Shown: piece by piece, positions 53,941 through 64,000 of the stretch
Layout: every line of letters begins with the position of its first letter
How positions within the stretch are numbered: the stretch's first letter is position 1
Source of the DNA: Terribacillus halophilus
Lineage (GTDB): Bacteria; Bacillota; Bacilli; Bacillales; Amphibacillaceae
DNA: 64,000 bases
Direction: 5' to 3'
Assembly: GCF_900101385.1 (NCBI RefSeq)
Contig: NZ_FMZB01000001.1
Coordinates: 496,001-560,000, forward strand
Translations under genes and position numbers: made by a program
Notes under the pieces: generated by a model
Seen by the model: only the letters and a program-made list of their open reading frames with translations
The model's database searches: none
What the model was told of the DNA's origin: nothing

Positions 53941-55656
53941 TTATTGTCCTGTTCTTTGACGGACAAGCTGTTCCACTTCATCAGCAGTGCTAAGAGCCAA
54001 TGCTTCTTGGCTAAGTTCCTGCATGTCTGCTTTGGATAGCTTCGTGATTTGTGTTCTTGCTGGCAGGATACTTGTTGCACTCATGCTGAACTCATCAAGG
54101 CCAAGGCCGAGAAGAAGCGGGATTGCAATTGTATCGCCTGCCATCTCACCGCACATGCCAGCCCATTTTCCTTCTGCATGTGCTGCCTCGATGACATTAT
54201 GCACAAGATTCAGGATAGCTGGGTGGTATGGCTGGTACAAGTAGCTTACGCGTTCATTCATGCGGTCAGCTGCCATGGTGTACTGGATCAAGTCGTTTGT
54301 GCCGACGCTGAAGAAATCTACTTCTTTCGCAAATTGCTTCGCAGCAACCGCAGTGGAAGGAATCTCCACCATGATACCGATTTCAATCGAATCAGAGACT
54401 GCTACGCCATCAGCAGTAAGCTTATCTTTTTCTTCCAGAAGGATCGCTTTTGCTTGGCGGAATTCTTCCAATGTCGCAATCATCGGGAACATGATTTTCA
54501 GATTTCCGTATACGCTTGCACGCAAGAGGGCACGAAGCTGCACACGGAAGATATCGTCACGCTCCAGGCAAAGGCGGATCGCACGGTAGCCTAGGAACGG
54601 ATTCATTTCTTTCGGAAGCTGCAAGTAGCTAAGCTCCTTATCGCCGCCGATATCCAACGTACGTACTACGACAGGCTTGTCTCCCATGTTTTCGAGAACA
54701 GCTTTATAGGATTCGAACTGTTCGTCCTCACTAGGAAGCTCGCTTTTGCCCATATAAAGGAATTCCGTACGGTAAAGACCGACACCTTCGCCGCCATTGT
54801 TTTGAACGCCGGTAACGTCTTCTGGCGTACCGATGTTAGCAACAAGCTCTACATGAACACCATCCGTTGTAACGGTAGGTTCGTTCTTCAGCTTCGCCCA
54901 TTCTTGCTTTTGCTGTTCGAAAGCTTCTTGTTTTGCTTTGTATGTTGCTAGTTCATCTTCTGACGGGTCGATGATGACATTTCCTTCCATGCCGTCAACA
55001 ATAATCATAGTATCGTTGCCAGCAGAGGATGTGATCGACTTTGTCCCAACAACAGCAGGAATCTCAAGGGAGCGTGCCATGATCGCAGAATGGGAAGTAC
55101 GTCCGCCTATATCTGTTGTAAACCCTTTCACAAACTGTTTGTTCAGCTGGGCTGTATCCGAAGGAGTCAGGTCCTCTGCAATAATGATAACTTCTTCATC
55201 TATGAGTGCAGGATCCGGGAAGGAAACCTGAAGCAAGTGCGCCATCACGCGTTTTGTGACATCCTGGATGTCAGCTGCTCGTTCTTTCATATATTCATTG
55301 TCCATGCTGCGGAACATGTCGATGAACATCGTAGCTGTCTCATCAAGAGCAGCTTCTGCATTGATGCTGTTATTGCGAATATTGTCTTTGACAGGATTGA
55401 TCAGTTCAGGATCTGCCAAGACAAGCAAATGAGCCGAGAAAATCTCGGCGTGCTCGTCGCCAAGTGACACACGGGCATTCTCGCGGATTTTCTCCAACTC
55501 TTGTTTGCTGATCTCGAGGGCAGCATCCAAACGGCTGATCTCTTCTTCCGCATTCGCAACAGTCGTCTTATCGAAAGAGAGGTCTGGTACAGCCAAATGG
55601 TATGCTTTTGCAATCGCAATACCATTTGAAGCTGCAATTCCGTTTATCATGCTCAT
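53941..55656 (-). CDS. ptsI: PTS enzyme I
   Basis: 571 residues. Takes phosphate from phosphoenolpyruvate and passes it to HPr. The phosphorylated His is in [16 protein letters not shown]-domain marks include [12 protein letters not shown] and the Cys in [14 protein letters not shown] precedes the ATG at 55656, which lies 5 bp after the ptsH stop. Unusually it ends a fructose operon. Confidence 0.97.
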   Translation of the reverse strand: MSMINGIAASNGIAIAKAYHLAVPDLSFDKTTVANAEEEISRLDAALEISKQELEKIRENARVSLGDEHAEIFSAHLLVLADPELINPVKDNIRNNSINAEAALDETATMFIDMFRSMDNEYMKERAADIQDVTKRVMAHLLQVSFPDPALIDEEVIIIAEDLTPSDTAQLNKQFVKGFTTDIGGRTSHSAIMARSLEIPAVVGTKSITSSAGNDTMIIVDGMEGNVIIDPSEDELATYKAKQEAFEQQKQEWAKLKNEPTVTTDGVHVELVANIGTPEDVTGVQNNGGEGVGLYRTEFLYMGKSELPSEDEQFESYKAVLENMGDKPVVVRTLDIGGDKELSYLQLPKEMNPFLGYRAIRLCLERDDIFRVQLRALLRASVYGNLKIMFPMIATLEEFRQAKAILLEEKDKLTADGVAVSDSIEIGIMVEIPSTAVAAKQFAKEVDFFSVGTNDLIQYTMAADRMNERVSYLYQPYHPAILNLVHNVIEAAHAEGKWAGMCGEMAGDTIAIPLLLGLGLDEFSMSATSILPARTQITKLSKADMQELSQEALALSTADEVEQLVRQRTGQ

Positions 55657-55661
55657 TGGAA

Positions 55662-55928
55662 TTATTCTCCTAGGCCTTCGCTTTTGATTGTTTCCGCAAT
55701 TGTGTTGACAGCTTCTTCTGCATCGTCGCCTTCAGCAGAGATGGTGATCTCAGCACCTTGTGGAATACCTAGGCTCATAACACCCATGATGGATTTAAGG
55801 TTAACGCTTTTACCATTGTATGCAAGCTGGATGTCGGATTTGAAACCGCCTGCTTTATTTACTAAGATTGTAGCCGGACGAGCGTGTACGCCAGTCTCAT
55901 CTGTAATTGTCATTGTTTTTTCTGCCAT
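55662..55928 (-). CDS. ptsH: Phosphocarrier protein HPr
   Basis: 88 residues. His-15 in GVHARPAT carries phosphate from enzyme I to sugar permeases; Ser-46 in [12 protein letters not shown] is the site used by HPr kinase for CcpA-dependent catabolite control. The ATG at 55928 has GGAGG at good distance. Confidence 0.98.
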   Translation of the reverse strand: MAEKTMTITDETGVHARPATILVNKAGGFKSDIQLAYNGKSVNLKSIMGVMSLGIPQGAEITISAEGDDAEEAVNTIAETIKSEGLGE

Positions 55929-55950
55929 GGTAAATACCTCCAAAGATTTT

Positions 55951-55996
55951 TTATGTGAATGCTTTCATTCTATTTATGTGAATGCTTTCATTCTAT
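55951..55996. repeat. Perfect tandem duplication of a 23-bp palindromic unit
   Basis: Positions 55951-55973 and 55974-55996 are identical. Each holds GAATG-CTTT-CATTC. They fill the gap between fruA and ptsH, so they could be hairpins, processing sites or regulator sites. TGAATGCTTTCA resembles but does not fit a cre (12 versus 14 bp). Confidence 0.65.
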
Positions 55997-56002
55997 CTTA
56001 TT

Positions 56003-57913
56003 TTATACTTTTCTTAGGTCTTTTTTCAATAGTCCTACAATAATAGCTGTGACAAAAGCACCGATAATGATGGAAAGGAAGTAAAGCAATGGGTTTCCCT
56101 CAACTAGACTTGCTGAGATTATTCCGCCGTGCGGTGCATTCAATCCGATTCCGAAGAATGCTGATAGACCGCCTGCTACTGCAGCACCAACCGCTGTCGC
56201 TGGAATGACACGAAGTGGGTCGGCAGCTGCGAATGGAATGACACCTTCTGAGATGAAGAATGCACCCAGCACATATGCTGTCTTACCAGTTTCTCTTTCC
56301 TGCTTCGTAAACTTGTTGCGGAATAGGGAAGTTGCCAGCGCAAGTCCAAGCGGCGGAACCATACCACCGGCCATAACAGCTGCCATGAATTCCAAGTTGC
56401 CTGCATCAAGCATTGCGATGCCGAATGTATAAGCTGCTTTATTGATTGGACCACCCATGTCAATTGCCATCATCGCGCCAAGGACGATTCCTACCAATAC
56501 TAAATTCGTGCCTCCAAGACCTTCCAGGAAGTTAGAAAGTGCTACATAAACTTGCGTCAACGAAGGATTGATCAATAGCATGATCATACCTGTGACGAAA
56601 ATGCTCAATACCGGGAAGAAGAGAATCGTCTTCAAACCTTCCAATACAGCAGGAAGACCGGATAGTGCCTTTTTGATGCCAAGTGTTACATAACCTGCAA
56701 GGAAACCGGCAATCAAACCGCCGAGGAATCCGGAACTTGTTGCGTCACCATGGCCATAAGTGACAGCAATTAAACCACCGATAGCACCAGGTGCGAAACC
56801 AGGTTTGTCAGCAATACTGCTGGAGATAAAACCGGCTAGTACAGGAACAATCAGGAAGAACGCTTGGCTGCTTCCAATTTCATTCAGCATTTCAGCAAAA
56901 CGGCTGTCCGGGAACAATTCTCCGAATAGGATGCTGAGTGCGATCAGGATACCACCGCCGACAACGAATGGAAGCATGTTGGAAACACCATTCATGATGT
57001 GCTTGTAGAATCCGGAACGCTGTTCTTTTTTCTGACCGCCTTCTGCAGCTGCTTCTGAGCTGCGTCCGCCGCCATGATGGACTGGTGCATCTTGGGCAAG
57101 TGCTTTTTCAATCAGTTCTTTTGGTATTTTCAAGGCGCGCCCAACAGGAACCTGCAAGACGTGCTTACCTTCGAATGGGCTGAGGTCGACATTGACATCG
57201 GCGGCAACGATGATAGCTGTTGCTTCCTTGATGTCTTCCTCAGTCAGACGGTTCTTGATTCCGCCAGCTCCATTTGTCTGGACTTTGATCGGGACATCCA
57301 TCTCCGCTGCTGTCTGCTTCAGCTTATCCGCTGCCATGAATGTATGGGCGATACCAGTAGGGCAGGCGGTGATGGCAAGTACTTTGCCCTGTGTGCCCGG
57401 GGCATCCTGTGCCGATTCCACTGCAGGGTTTTCCTGCTCTTCTTCCTCACCTAGCTCTTCTTTTTCCTTGGCATCGATGATGGTCATGATTTCTTCTTCT
57501 GTTTCCGCATTCTCAATGTTTGAGCGGAATGTACTGTCCATCAAAAAGGAAGAAAGGCGAGACAACGTTTCCAAATGTGTCTGGTTGGCACCTTCTGAAG
57601 CCGCAATCATGAAGAATAGGTGAGACGGCTGTCCATCGAGCGCTTCATAATCCAGACCTTCCTTGGAGCGGCCGAATGCAATGGCCGGCGTTTTGACGGC
57701 CGCCGATTTACCATGTGGAATGGCAATCCCTTCGCCGATTCCTGTAGTGGATTGTGCTTCACGCGCAAGGATGGCTTCTTTGAATCCTGTTTTATCGTTC
57801 AGTTTGCCTGCTTCATCCAGCTTGGAAACAAGCTCTTCGATGACATCCGCTTTTGATTGGGAATCCAGCTGCAAAATGATAGTATCTTTGGTTAAAAGTT
57901 CTGTAATTCGCAT
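56003..57913 (-). CDS. fruA: Fructose PTS permease, EIIABC
   Basis: 636 residues in the order IIA (about 1-145, phosphorylated His in GIAIPHGKSA), IIB (about 170-270, Cys in ITACPTGIAHTFMA) and IIC (about 300 to the end, eight or more helices). Brings in fructose as fructose-1-phosphate. The ATG at 57913 follows GAGGGG, 14 bp past fruK. Confidence 0.95.
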   Translation of the reverse strand: MRITELLTKDTIILQLDSQSKADVIEELVSKLDEAGKLNDKTGFKEAILAREAQSTTGIGEGIAIPHGKSAAVKTPAIAFGRSKEGLDYEALDGQPSHLFFMIAASEGANQTHLETLSRLSSFLMDSTFRSNIENAETEEEIMTIIDAKEKEELGEEEEQENPAVESAQDAPGTQGKVLAITACPTGIAHTFMAADKLKQTAAEMDVPIKVQTNGAGGIKNRLTEEDIKEATAIIVAADVNVDLSPFEGKHVLQVPVGRALKIPKELIEKALAQDAPVHHGGGRSSEAAAEGGQKKEQRSGFYKHIMNGVSNMLPFVVGGGILIALSILFGELFPDSRFAEMLNEIGSSQAFFLIVPVLAGFISSSIADKPGFAPGAIGGLIAVTYGHGDATSSGFLGGLIAGFLAGYVTLGIKKALSGLPAVLEGLKTILFFPVLSIFVTGMIMLLINPSLTQVYVALSNFLEGLGGTNLVLVGIVLGAMMAIDMGGPINKAAYTFGIAMLDAGNLEFMAAVMAGGMVPPLGLALATSLFRNKFTKQERETGKTAYVLGAFFISEGVIPFAAADPLRVIPATAVGAAVAGGLSAFFGIGLNAPHGGIISASLVEGNPLLYFLSIIIGAFVTAIIVGLLKKDLRKV

Positions 57914-57927
57914 AAGTAGCACCCCTC

Positions 57928-58839
57928 TTAGATAGATGTGAGATTGACTTGGCTGACTAGTTTTTCTATATATTGTCTATCGCCAAGGTCGTCACTGAAA
58001 GCTGTAGCACTTCCTGCTGCCACTGCATAGGTGAACGCTTGCTCATAATCGCCTGATTTTTCATATGCGGCCAAAAATCCCGCCACCATACTGTCGCCTG
58101 CACCGACGGAGTTTTTCACCGTACCTTTTGGCGTCTGTGCCTTCCAAGCGTGATCTTTGTTTACAAAGACAGCACCTTCACCGCCCATCGATACGATAAC
58201 ATTATCGATGCCTGTTTCATGCAGTTTCCGTGCGTAGCTGACGATTTCTTCTATCGAAGAAATCGTTGTGTCGAAAAGCTCACCAAGTTCATGATGGTTC
58301 GGCTTGACGAGGAACATGCGCTTGCCGATTAAATCCCGAAGCGCGGCGCTTGAAGTATCCGCGATGAATCTCGTTCCATTCTCTTCGCAAATATCTGCCA
58401 TCCTTGCGTAAATATCTGCCGGTACGGAGCCAGGCGCATTGCCTGCTGCTACGAGAGCATCATGTTTACCGAGGCTTCTGATTTGTTCGAAAAGCAGGGC
58501 AAGCTGTTCTGTCGTGATGGATGGTCCTGGTCCGTTAATTTCCGTTTCGGTACCTGATTTCAGTTTTACATTGACACGTGTTGGTTCATTTATTTCAATG
58601 AATTGATGTGCAATGCCGGCACTTTCCAGTGTTTCGCGGATAAAGGCGCCGGTAAAACCACCAATATATCCTAAAGCCGTCGTATCCACATCCAGTCGCT
58701 TCAGTAAACGGGAAACATTGATTCCTTTCCCCCCGGCGAAATAGGCTGTCTGGGTGGCACGGTTCAAATCTCCTGCCTCAAAACCGTCCACGTGCATGAT
58801 GTAATCGATGGATGGGTTCAGTGTACAAGTGTAATTCAT
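57928..58839 (-). CDS. fruK: 1-phosphofructokinase
   Basis: 303 residues, PfkB ribokinase-like family. AGGKGINVSRLLKRL near the N terminus and the catalytic Asp in NSVGAGDSMVAGFLAAYE. Converts fructose-1-phosphate to fructose-1,6-bisphosphate, the effector of CggR. Overlaps fruR by 4 bp (ATGA). Confidence 0.95.
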   Translation of the reverse strand: MNYTCTLNPSIDYIMHVDGFEAGDLNRATQTAYFAGGKGINVSRLLKRLDVDTTALGYIGGFTGAFIRETLESAGIAHQFIEINEPTRVNVKLKSGTETEINGPGPSITTEQLALLFEQIRSLGKHDALVAAGNAPGSVPADIYARMADICEENGTRFIADTSSAALRDLIGKRMFLVKPNHHELGELFDTTISSIEEIVSYARKLHETGIDNVIVSMGGEGAVFVNKDHAWKAQTPKGTVKNSVGAGDSMVAGFLAAYEKSGDYEQAFTYAVAAGSATAFSDDLGDRQYIEKLVSQVNLTSI

Positions 58840-59588
58840 GAGTCCACAACCTTTATTGATGTCAGTTTCTTGTAAGCAGTCAGTTGTTTCGAACTGGCAT
58901 GATCGACGACGAGCTTGGCGTCTGTCAAATCAGCTATATGTGCAAAAGTAGTCTTATCCAGCTTGCTTCGATCAGCTAATACGAAAGACTCGTTCGATCG
59001 AAGCAATGCCTGCCGTTTGATGGCGGCTTCTTCTGGGTCTGGCGTTGTATAGCCATTTTCTGGATGGACGCCGTTTGTCCCGAGAAAACATTTATCAAAA
59101 CGGTATTGGGAGAGTGCTGTCATCGCACCCCTGCCGATCAAAGTTCTCGTTTTATCCTTTACTAAACCGCCGGTTACATACACGGTGATGTCCTTTTCAT
59201 AAAGCGCCTCCAAATGGGTCAAACCATTTGTGACGACGGTTACATTTCTGCCTGTTAAGAACGGAATCATCTGATATGTCGTAGTGCCGGCATCCAGGAA
59301 GATGCATTCATCTTCTCCGACAAGACTTGCAGCATAGGCAGCAATCAATTGCTTACCAGACTGGTTTTGCGTTTCTTTTTCGGTATAGCTCATTTCGTAG
59401 CTTAATGAAGACACAGTCGTTGCGCCGCCATGGACACGTTGAAGCAGCTTCTGCTTTTCCAATTCAATTAAATCTCGGCGTATTGTCGAGACGGATGCGC
59501 CTGTCGATTCCACGAATTCAGGAATCGTGACAACGCGCTGTTCTAGCAGCATCTGCAGGATCATTTCCTGCCGCTCAGGTGTAAGCAT
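58836..59588 (-). CDS. fruR: DeoR-family repressor of the fructose operon
   Basis: About 250 residues. DeoR helix-turn-helix FVESTGASVSTIRRDLIELE, then KQKLLQRVHGGA; the C-terminal sugar-phosphate domain has DAGTTTYQMIPFL and GRGAMTALSQYRFD. It probably releases DNA on binding fructose-1-phosphate. AGGAGGAGG allows starts at 59594 or 59588; I prefer 59588 for spacing. Confidence 0.9.
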   Translation of the reverse strand: MLTPERQEMILQMLLEQRVVTIPEFVESTGASVSTIRRDLIELEKQKLLQRVHGGATTVSSLSYEMSYTEKETQNQSGKQLIAAYAASLVGEDECIFLDAGTTTYQMIPFLTGRNVTVVTNGLTHLEALYEKDITVYVTGGLVKDKTRTLIGRGAMTALSQYRFDKCFLGTNGVHPENGYTTPDPEEAAIKRQALLRSNESFVLADRSKLDKTTFAHIADLTDAKLVVDHASSKQLTAYKKLTSIKVVDS

Positions 59589-59617
59589 TTCCATTACCTC
59601 CTCCTGAACTTATCTAC

Positions 59618-59646
59618 ACTATAAAGGAAACGGTTTCACGTTGCAA
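59618..59646 (-). promoter_or_regulatory. fru promoter with an embedded cre-like site
   Basis: Minus-strand -35 TTGCAA (59641-59646), 17-bp spacer and -10 TATAGT (59618-59623). The spacer holds GTGAAACCGTTTCC, close to the cre consensus. CcpA there would compete with polymerase. Confidence 0.65.
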
Positions 59647-59801
59647 CCAAAAAACTTCAAAAAACATCATAAAAATTCATATTTCTTAAAAAACGTTCAA
59701 TCTTTTGTTAGAACTTGTCGATAGGACAAGAACATCTTGCCAATTATCTGACACGTGTGCTACAGTTGACGTAGGTATTTGCCGTTATAGGAGGTGCTGG
59801 G

Positions 59802-60035
59802 ATGCAGACAGCTTTAGTAGTTCTATTAATAATCGATGCCATTGCGCTTATTGCGCTAGTCCTTTTACAATCCGGTAAGAGTGCAGGTCTGTCCGGGGCG
59901 ATATCCGGTGGAGCTGAACAATTGTTTGGAAAGCAGAAGGCCCGTGGTTTGGACTTGTTCCTCCATCGTGCAACAATCGTTACAGGAGTCATTCTTTTTG
60001 CATTGACATTCCTTTTGGCGTACGTCTTGCAATAA
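59802..60035 (+). CDS. secG: Preprotein translocase subunit SecG
   Basis: 77 residues, two helices: [20 protein letters not shown], the conserved [20 protein letters not shown] loop, and [20 protein letters not shown]. Assists SecYE translocation. ATAGGAGGTG precedes the ATG. In the usual Bacillus place before est and rnr. Confidence 0.95.
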   Translation: MQTALVVLLIIDAIALIALVLLQSGKSAGLSGAISGGAEQLFGKQKARGLDLFLHRATIVTGVILFALTFLLAYVLQ

Positions 60036-60153
60036 TCGAATAGTCAATTCCATCCCTCGTCACAACTTCTGTGGTGGGGGATTATTTATTCCCGAGGAAG
60101 GGAAAACTAGTCCGGAAATCTACTATATAAATAGTCATACAGGGGAGATACAT

Positions 60154-60909
60154 ATGGTCACAATGAAACAGCCAGAGCCGTTCACATTCGAGGGGAAAGG
60201 AGATCGCGCTGTTCTGCTGCTGCATGGCTTCACTGGTCATTCTGCTGATGTAAGGATGATGGGGCGTTTTCTTGCCGGCAAAGGATATACCGCTCATGCA
60301 CCAATCTATCGCGGACACGGGCAAACACCTGATGATATCGTTGCCTCCAATTCTGATGAATGGTGGGAGGATGTACAGGCTGCCTATCAGTACCTGAAGG
60401 ATCAAGGATATGCCAAAATCGCTGTAGCTGGTTTGTCACTTGGCGGGGTACTCAGCTTGAAACTTGCTTATTCCTATCCTGTTAGAGGAGTCATCACAAT
60501 GTGTTCGCCTATGTTTTTCGATAACGAAACCCAATTGAACAAAGGGTTCAAACTATATGCGAGACAACATAAACAATTACAAGGAAAAGATAATCAGACT
60601 ATCGAAAAGGAATTAGAAGAGCTGATGGAGGCGCCGGCAACTGCGGATATGTTCCAGCGTCTGGGGACTTTCATCACGGATGTAAGCAAGCACGTGGATG
60701 AAATATACACCCCTCTTTTCGTAGTTCAAGCGACAGAAGATCAAATGATCAATACGGACAGTGCCAATTATATTTATGAAAAAGCGGAGTCCGATTTCAA
60801 GGAGATCAAGTGGTACGAGAACTCTTCCCACGTGATTACGATGGGAAAAGAAAAAGAGCAGCTGCATGAAGATGTGTATCAGTTTCTCGAATCGCTTGAT
60901 TGGGAATAG
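60154..60909 (+). CDS. Carboxylesterase (Est30/YvaK-like)
   Basis: 251 residues, alpha/beta hydrolase. LLHGFTGHSADVRMMGRFLA, nucleophile Ser in AGLSLGGVLS, Asp in QATEDQMIN and His in NSSHVITM. Matches the esterase gene found between secG and rnr in Bacillaceae. Weak hairpin-rich gap after secG; GGGGAGATACAT precedes the ATG. Confidence 0.92.
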   Translation: MVTMKQPEPFTFEGKGDRAVLLLHGFTGHSADVRMMGRFLAGKGYTAHAPIYRGHGQTPDDIVASNSDEWWEDVQAAYQYLKDQGYAKIAVAGLSLGGVLSLKLAYSYPVRGVITMCSPMFFDNETQLNKGFKLYARQHKQLQGKDNQTIEKELEELMEAPATADMFQRLGTFITDVSKHVDEIYTPLFVVQATEDQMINTDSANYIYEKAESDFKEIKWYENSSHVITMGKEKEQLHEDVYQFLESLDWE

Positions 60910-60951
60910 TTCATACTAGATGAAAAAAGCCGAAAAGAAGGTGAAGCAATA

Positions 60952-63240
60952 ATGGACGAAATCAAGCAGAAGATATTGAATTATTTTAAAGAAAATGCAG
61001 AAAAGCCGTTAACAGTCGAAGAGATTGAGAAGCAATTGGAACTGGATGAAGCAAGTGAATTCTCAGTTCTTGTTAAAGGACTCAATGAATTGGAAGCAGA
61101 AGGACAGCTCGTTCGGACGAGAAGCAATCGCTTCGGATTGCCTGAAAAACTCAATCTTGTACGTGGGAAGATTCAAATGCATGCCAAGGGATTTGCTTTC
61201 CTCATACCAGATGAAGAGGGTGTGGATGATGTTTATCTCCACTATAGCGATCTGCAGTCTGCCATGAATAATGATACGGTACTTGTACGGATCGAGAATC
61301 AGGCAGAGGACGGGCAGCGTCGTGAAGGACAAGTCGTCCGGATCCTGGAGCGGGCAATAGCGGAAGTTGTCGGTACATATGAGGATAACGGTCGGTTCGG
61401 TTTCCTGATCGCCGATGACAAACGGATACCGAATGATATCTTCATACCGCGAGGGGCTTCCGGCGGAGCGACAGACGGCCATAAAGTAATTGCCAGAATC
61501 ACGAAATATCCGGAAGGGCGAATGAGTGCAGAGGGAGAAGTCATCCAGATACTTGGTCACAAAAACGACCCAGGTATCGATATACTTTCCATCATCTATA
61601 AGCATGGCATTTCTACTGAGTTCCCTCACAAAGTATTGGAACAAGCAGCGAATACACCGGATACAATTAATCCTGATGAAATAGAAAACCGTCGGGATCT
61701 CAGGGATCTGATGACTGTGACGATTGATGGTGCTGATGCGAAGGATTTGGATGATGCCGTCGCTGTCAGCCGTCTGGAAAACGGGAACTATCGTCTTGTC
61801 GTTTCCATTGCGGATGTGTCCTATTACGTGGAAGAAGGCTCTCCGATAGATGAAGAGGCTTTGGAGCGGGCAACGAGTGTGTATTTGGTCGACAGGGTGA
61901 TCCCGATGATCCCGCATCGTCTTTCCAATGGAATTTGTTCCTTGAATCCACAAGTTGATCGGCTTACTTTGACTTGTGATATGCAGATCACTCCTCAAGG
62001 GGAAGTGGTGGAACATGAGATTTACCAAAGTGTCATCAAGACGAATGAACGGATGACATATGGCGACGTGAACCGGATTTTACTAGAGGATGATCAAGAG
62101 CTGAAAGCCCGTTATTCAGAACTTGTCCCGATGTTCCAGCAAATGGAGGATCTAGCCGCAATCCTTCGTAAAAAGCGGATGGACAGAGGAGCAATCGACT
62201 TCGACTTCCCGGAAGCAAGGGTTGCAGTCGATGAAGAAGGAAAAGCAATCGATGTTATTCTTCGGGAGCGGTCTGTTGCAGAGAAGCTGATCGAGGAATT
62301 CATGCTCGCTGCCAATGAAACGGTGGCAGAGCATTTCCACTGGTTGGATGTTCCATTCATTCATCGGATCCACACTGATCCGGATCCAGATAAATTACAG
62401 CATTTCTTCGAATTCATCACGAGCTTAGGCTATACAGTCAGAGGGTCATCTTCGGATATCCATCCGCAGACCTTGCAAAAGATCGTGGAACGGGTAAGGG
62501 GCACGCAGGAAGAAATGATCATCAACCGCCTGATGCTGCGTTCGATGCAGCAGGCGAAATATGACCCGCAAGGCTTGGGGCATTTCGGGTTGGCGACGAA
62601 ATTCTATACACATTTCACCTCTCCGATCCGCCGTTACCCGGATTTGATCGTACACCGATTGATTCGGACGTATATCGTCAACAATCAGCTGGATAAAAAG
62701 ACACAAGATCATTGGAAAGAACGGATGCCTGAGATCGCGAGACAGTCTTCGGAACGGGAACGTGCTGCTGTCGATGCAGAGCGGGAAACAGACGATCTGA
62801 AGAAAGCCGAGTACATGCAAGATAAAATCGGTGAGGAATTCGATGGCGTCATCAGTTCAGTCACTGGCTTTGGATTGTTTGTCGAGTTGCCGAATACGAT
62901 CGAGGGTCTGGTACATGTCAGTTATCTGACAGATGACTTCTACCATTTCGATGATAAGCGCTATGCAATGATTGGAGAGAGGACCGGCAACCAATTCCGA
63001 ATCGGAGATGAAATCACAGTCCGTGTAGTGAAAGTGAATATCGAGGAGCGTGTCATCGATTTTGAAGTGGTCGGCATGAAACCGCGGAAGCCACGTGAAA
63101 ACCGTGATCGTCCCACTATTATCAAAGCTGAAAAGAAAAATAAACCCGGTGATCATCGTCCGCCGAAAAATAAAGGAAAGCGGAAGCCGCCGGCAAGAGG
63201 GAAGAAAAGCAAGAAGCGCAATACGAGGAAAAGACCATAA
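60952..63240 (+). CDS. rnr: Ribonuclease R
   Basis: 762 residues: N-terminal winged helix, cold-shock OB domains, the RNB catalytic domain with the acidic cluster in [20 protein letters not shown], and an S1 domain ([20 protein letters not shown]) followed by a very basic tail of about 50 residues. A 3'-5' exonuclease for structured RNA, in trans-translation and RNA quality control. GAAGGTGAAGCAATA precedes the ATG. smpB is not the next gene on this strand within the window. Confidence 0.97.
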   Translation: MDEIKQKILNYFKENAEKPLTVEEIEKQLELDEASEFSVLVKGLNELEAEGQLVRTRSNRFGLPEKLNLVRGKIQMHAKGFAFLIPDEEGVDDVYLHYSDLQSAMNNDTVLVRIENQAEDGQRREGQVVRILERAIAEVVGTYEDNGRFGFLIADDKRIPNDIFIPRGASGGATDGHKVIARITKYPEGRMSAEGEVIQILGHKNDPGIDILSIIYKHGISTEFPHKVLEQAANTPDTINPDEIENRRDLRDLMTVTIDGADAKDLDDAVAVSRLENGNYRLVVSIADVSYYVEEGSPIDEEALERATSVYLVDRVIPMIPHRLSNGICSLNPQVDRLTLTCDMQITPQGEVVEHEIYQSVIKTNERMTYGDVNRILLEDDQELKARYSELVPMFQQMEDLAAILRKKRMDRGAIDFDFPEARVAVDEEGKAIDVILRERSVAEKLIEEFMLAANETVAEHFHWLDVPFIHRIHTDPDPDKLQHFFEFITSLGYTVRGSSSDIHPQTLQKIVERVRGTQEEMIINRLMLRSMQQAKYDPQGLGHFGLATKFYTHFTSPIRRYPDLIVHRLIRTYIVNNQLDKKTQDHWKERMPEIARQSSERERAAVDAERETDDLKKAEYMQDKIGEEFDGVISSVTGFGLFVELPNTIEGLVHVSYLTDDFYHFDDKRYAMIGERTGNQFRIGDEITVRVVKVNIEERVIDFEVVGMKPRKPRENRDRPTIIKAEKKNKPGDHRPPKNKGKRKPPARGKKSKKRNTRKRP

Positions 63241-63243
63241 ATT

Positions 63244-63273
63244 AAATGCCCCGACCATACGGTCGGGGCATTT
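63244..63273. terminator. Terminator of rnr and the convergent GNAT gene
   Basis: AATGCCCCGACC-ATAC-GGTCGGGGCATT, with T/A-rich flanks. Confidence 0.9.
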
Positions 63274-63274
63274 A

Positions 63275-64000
63275 TTATCTGATATATCTTCCGTAAATGA
63301 GCCAAGGATCATCGTCTTTGGTAAAACTGTCACGAAAGACTGCCGGTATATTGAAAGCCGTCTCAGGTAAGACGTCCAGCTGTGGAACGAGCTGCTTACC
63401 GGATTGCTGTAGATAATGAAAGACAGCAGCCCACAAGCCATCCTGTTCAAACACATCTGGCCAGAAATATTGGATTTGGGCTATGTCCCTGCCTTTAAAG
63501 TCTTCTTGGATCACCATGATACGACTTGCATCAGTATTGCGGAATACGGACAAGTTCTCGATGTACGCATCTTCTAAAATGGCAGAAGCATAAGGAATAG
63601 GGAAATATGCTTCGTATGGATAGAAGGCCAGTGCTACCTCTTTGGCTGCTTGTTCGATTGCATCACGCTTCGCCTTCGTTCCTTCAATTGGCAGCCACGG
63701 TGCGGCAGCAGGAACCTTAACCTTCCCTGGATCCTCCATCACCAGACTAATAAAGTGACTGTCCGAATGCATATCGAGCTTGTCCAGTACCCGCTGTGCA
63801 GGAAGGTTGGACTTGCGGGTGATGGCACCAAGCCAATTCATCCTTGGGTCTTGTTCACAATAGGCAATGATATGCTTCAGTAAAGCTGTCGCATTTCCTT
63901 TGGATTGATAGCGGATATCACTGCGCAATCTGCCTAAAATACCGTTTCCGTTTGGCAAACGGAATACTCCTGCCACTGCTGCGAGCCCTTCCTCCGTCAT
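63275..64000 (-). CDS. GNAT acetyltransferase, partial at the window edge
   Basis: 241 residues are visible; the start may lie beyond 64000. The N-terminal part has an acetyl-CoA-binding region (GILGRLRSDIRYQSKGNATA, then LLKHIIAYCEQ), typical of GNAT; the long C-terminal extension (about 130 residues) is unassigned. It faces rnr, separated by the terminator. Confidence 0.6.
   Translation of the reverse strand: MTEEGLAAVAGVFRLPNGNGILGRLRSDIRYQSKGNATALLKHIIAYCEQDPRMNWLGAITRKSNLPAQRVLDKLDMHSDSHFISLVMEDPGKVKVPAAAPWLPIEGTKAKRDAIEQAAKEVALAFYPYEAYFPIPYASAILEDAYIENLSVFRNTDASRIMVIQEDFKGRDIAQIQYFWPDVFEQDGLWAAVFHYLQQSGKQLVPQLDVLPETAFNIPAVFRDSFTKDDDPWLIYGRYIR

Noticed and set aside
55951-55996. Two cre sites
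   Set aside because: The dyad is 2 bp shorter than a cre and lacks the central CG.

Overview
The window is chromosomal DNA from a spore-former of the family Bacillaceae with low to middling G+C. The evidence is the cggR-gapA-pgk-tpiA-gpmI-eno block with a CggR operator, a CtsR box at clpP, two S-box (SAM) riboswitches, secG-est-rnr, fruRKA-ptsHI and a BlaR1/BlaI system. The clpP ... cggR-eno ... secG-rnr order recalls the corresponding Bacillus subtilis arc with insertions. A Terribacillus- or Oceanobacillus-like genus is possible, but that is inference.

Layout. 0-2 kb: clpP, a manganese catalase and tRNA-Arg(CCG). 1.9-8.9 kb: an insertion in the tRNA gene, bounded by a perfect 104-bp direct repeat (3' part of the tRNA plus its terminator). 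It is a decayed prophage or island with pieces of a tyrosine integrase, a broken arpU-like gene, a broken xkdF-like gene, IS-end-like inverted repeats and several frameshifted genes. Intact cargo is marR-yczE, an HHH (Cdd1-like) protein, a VOC protein, a 30-residue membrane peptide and an HTH/DapA-like pair. A second integrase tail just beyond the right repeat suggests two elements used the same site in succession. 9.1-12.2 kb: an MFS gene with an in-frame stop, its tetR partner and more decayed small genes.

12.4-23.3 kb: a catabolic cluster with a GntR/FCD regulator, a Gfo/Idh oxidoreductase, a DctPQM TRAP transporter, a xylose-isomerase-like TIM barrel, a citryl-CoA-lyase-like enzyme, an aldehyde dehydrogenase, a ThDP enzyme and a class III CoA-transferase. 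A palindrome centred on ACTAGT recurs at three gene junctions, and a perfect cre site lies at the start of dctP. The enzyme logic is uptake of a carboxylate, CoA transfer, C-C cleavage of the CoA ester, 2-oxoacid decarboxylation and aldehyde oxidation. I know of no assigned pathway with this set, and it is my main candidate for an undescribed system.

23.5-30.1 kb: NorA-like MFS, a second Mn catalase, an orphan holin-like gene, an acetyltransferase, a possible sporulation gene pair, amtB-glnK and a possible structured RNA with its own promoter. 30.1-37.6 kb: a sulfur operon with two S-box leaders: metX, metY fused to a CoA-binding domain, ssuA-ssuC-ssuB-like ABC genes and an acetyl-CoA-synthetase-like gene that could recycle the acetate MetY releases. 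37.8-41 kb: a third Mn catalase and a MATE exporter. 41-48.3 kb: the glycolytic operon. 48.4-53.9 kb: a hydrolase, an SDR, and a class A beta-lactamase with blaR1-blaI. 53.9-59.6 kb (minus strand): fruR-fruK-fruA-ptsH-ptsI. 59.8-64 kb: secG, est, rnr and a partial GNAT gene.
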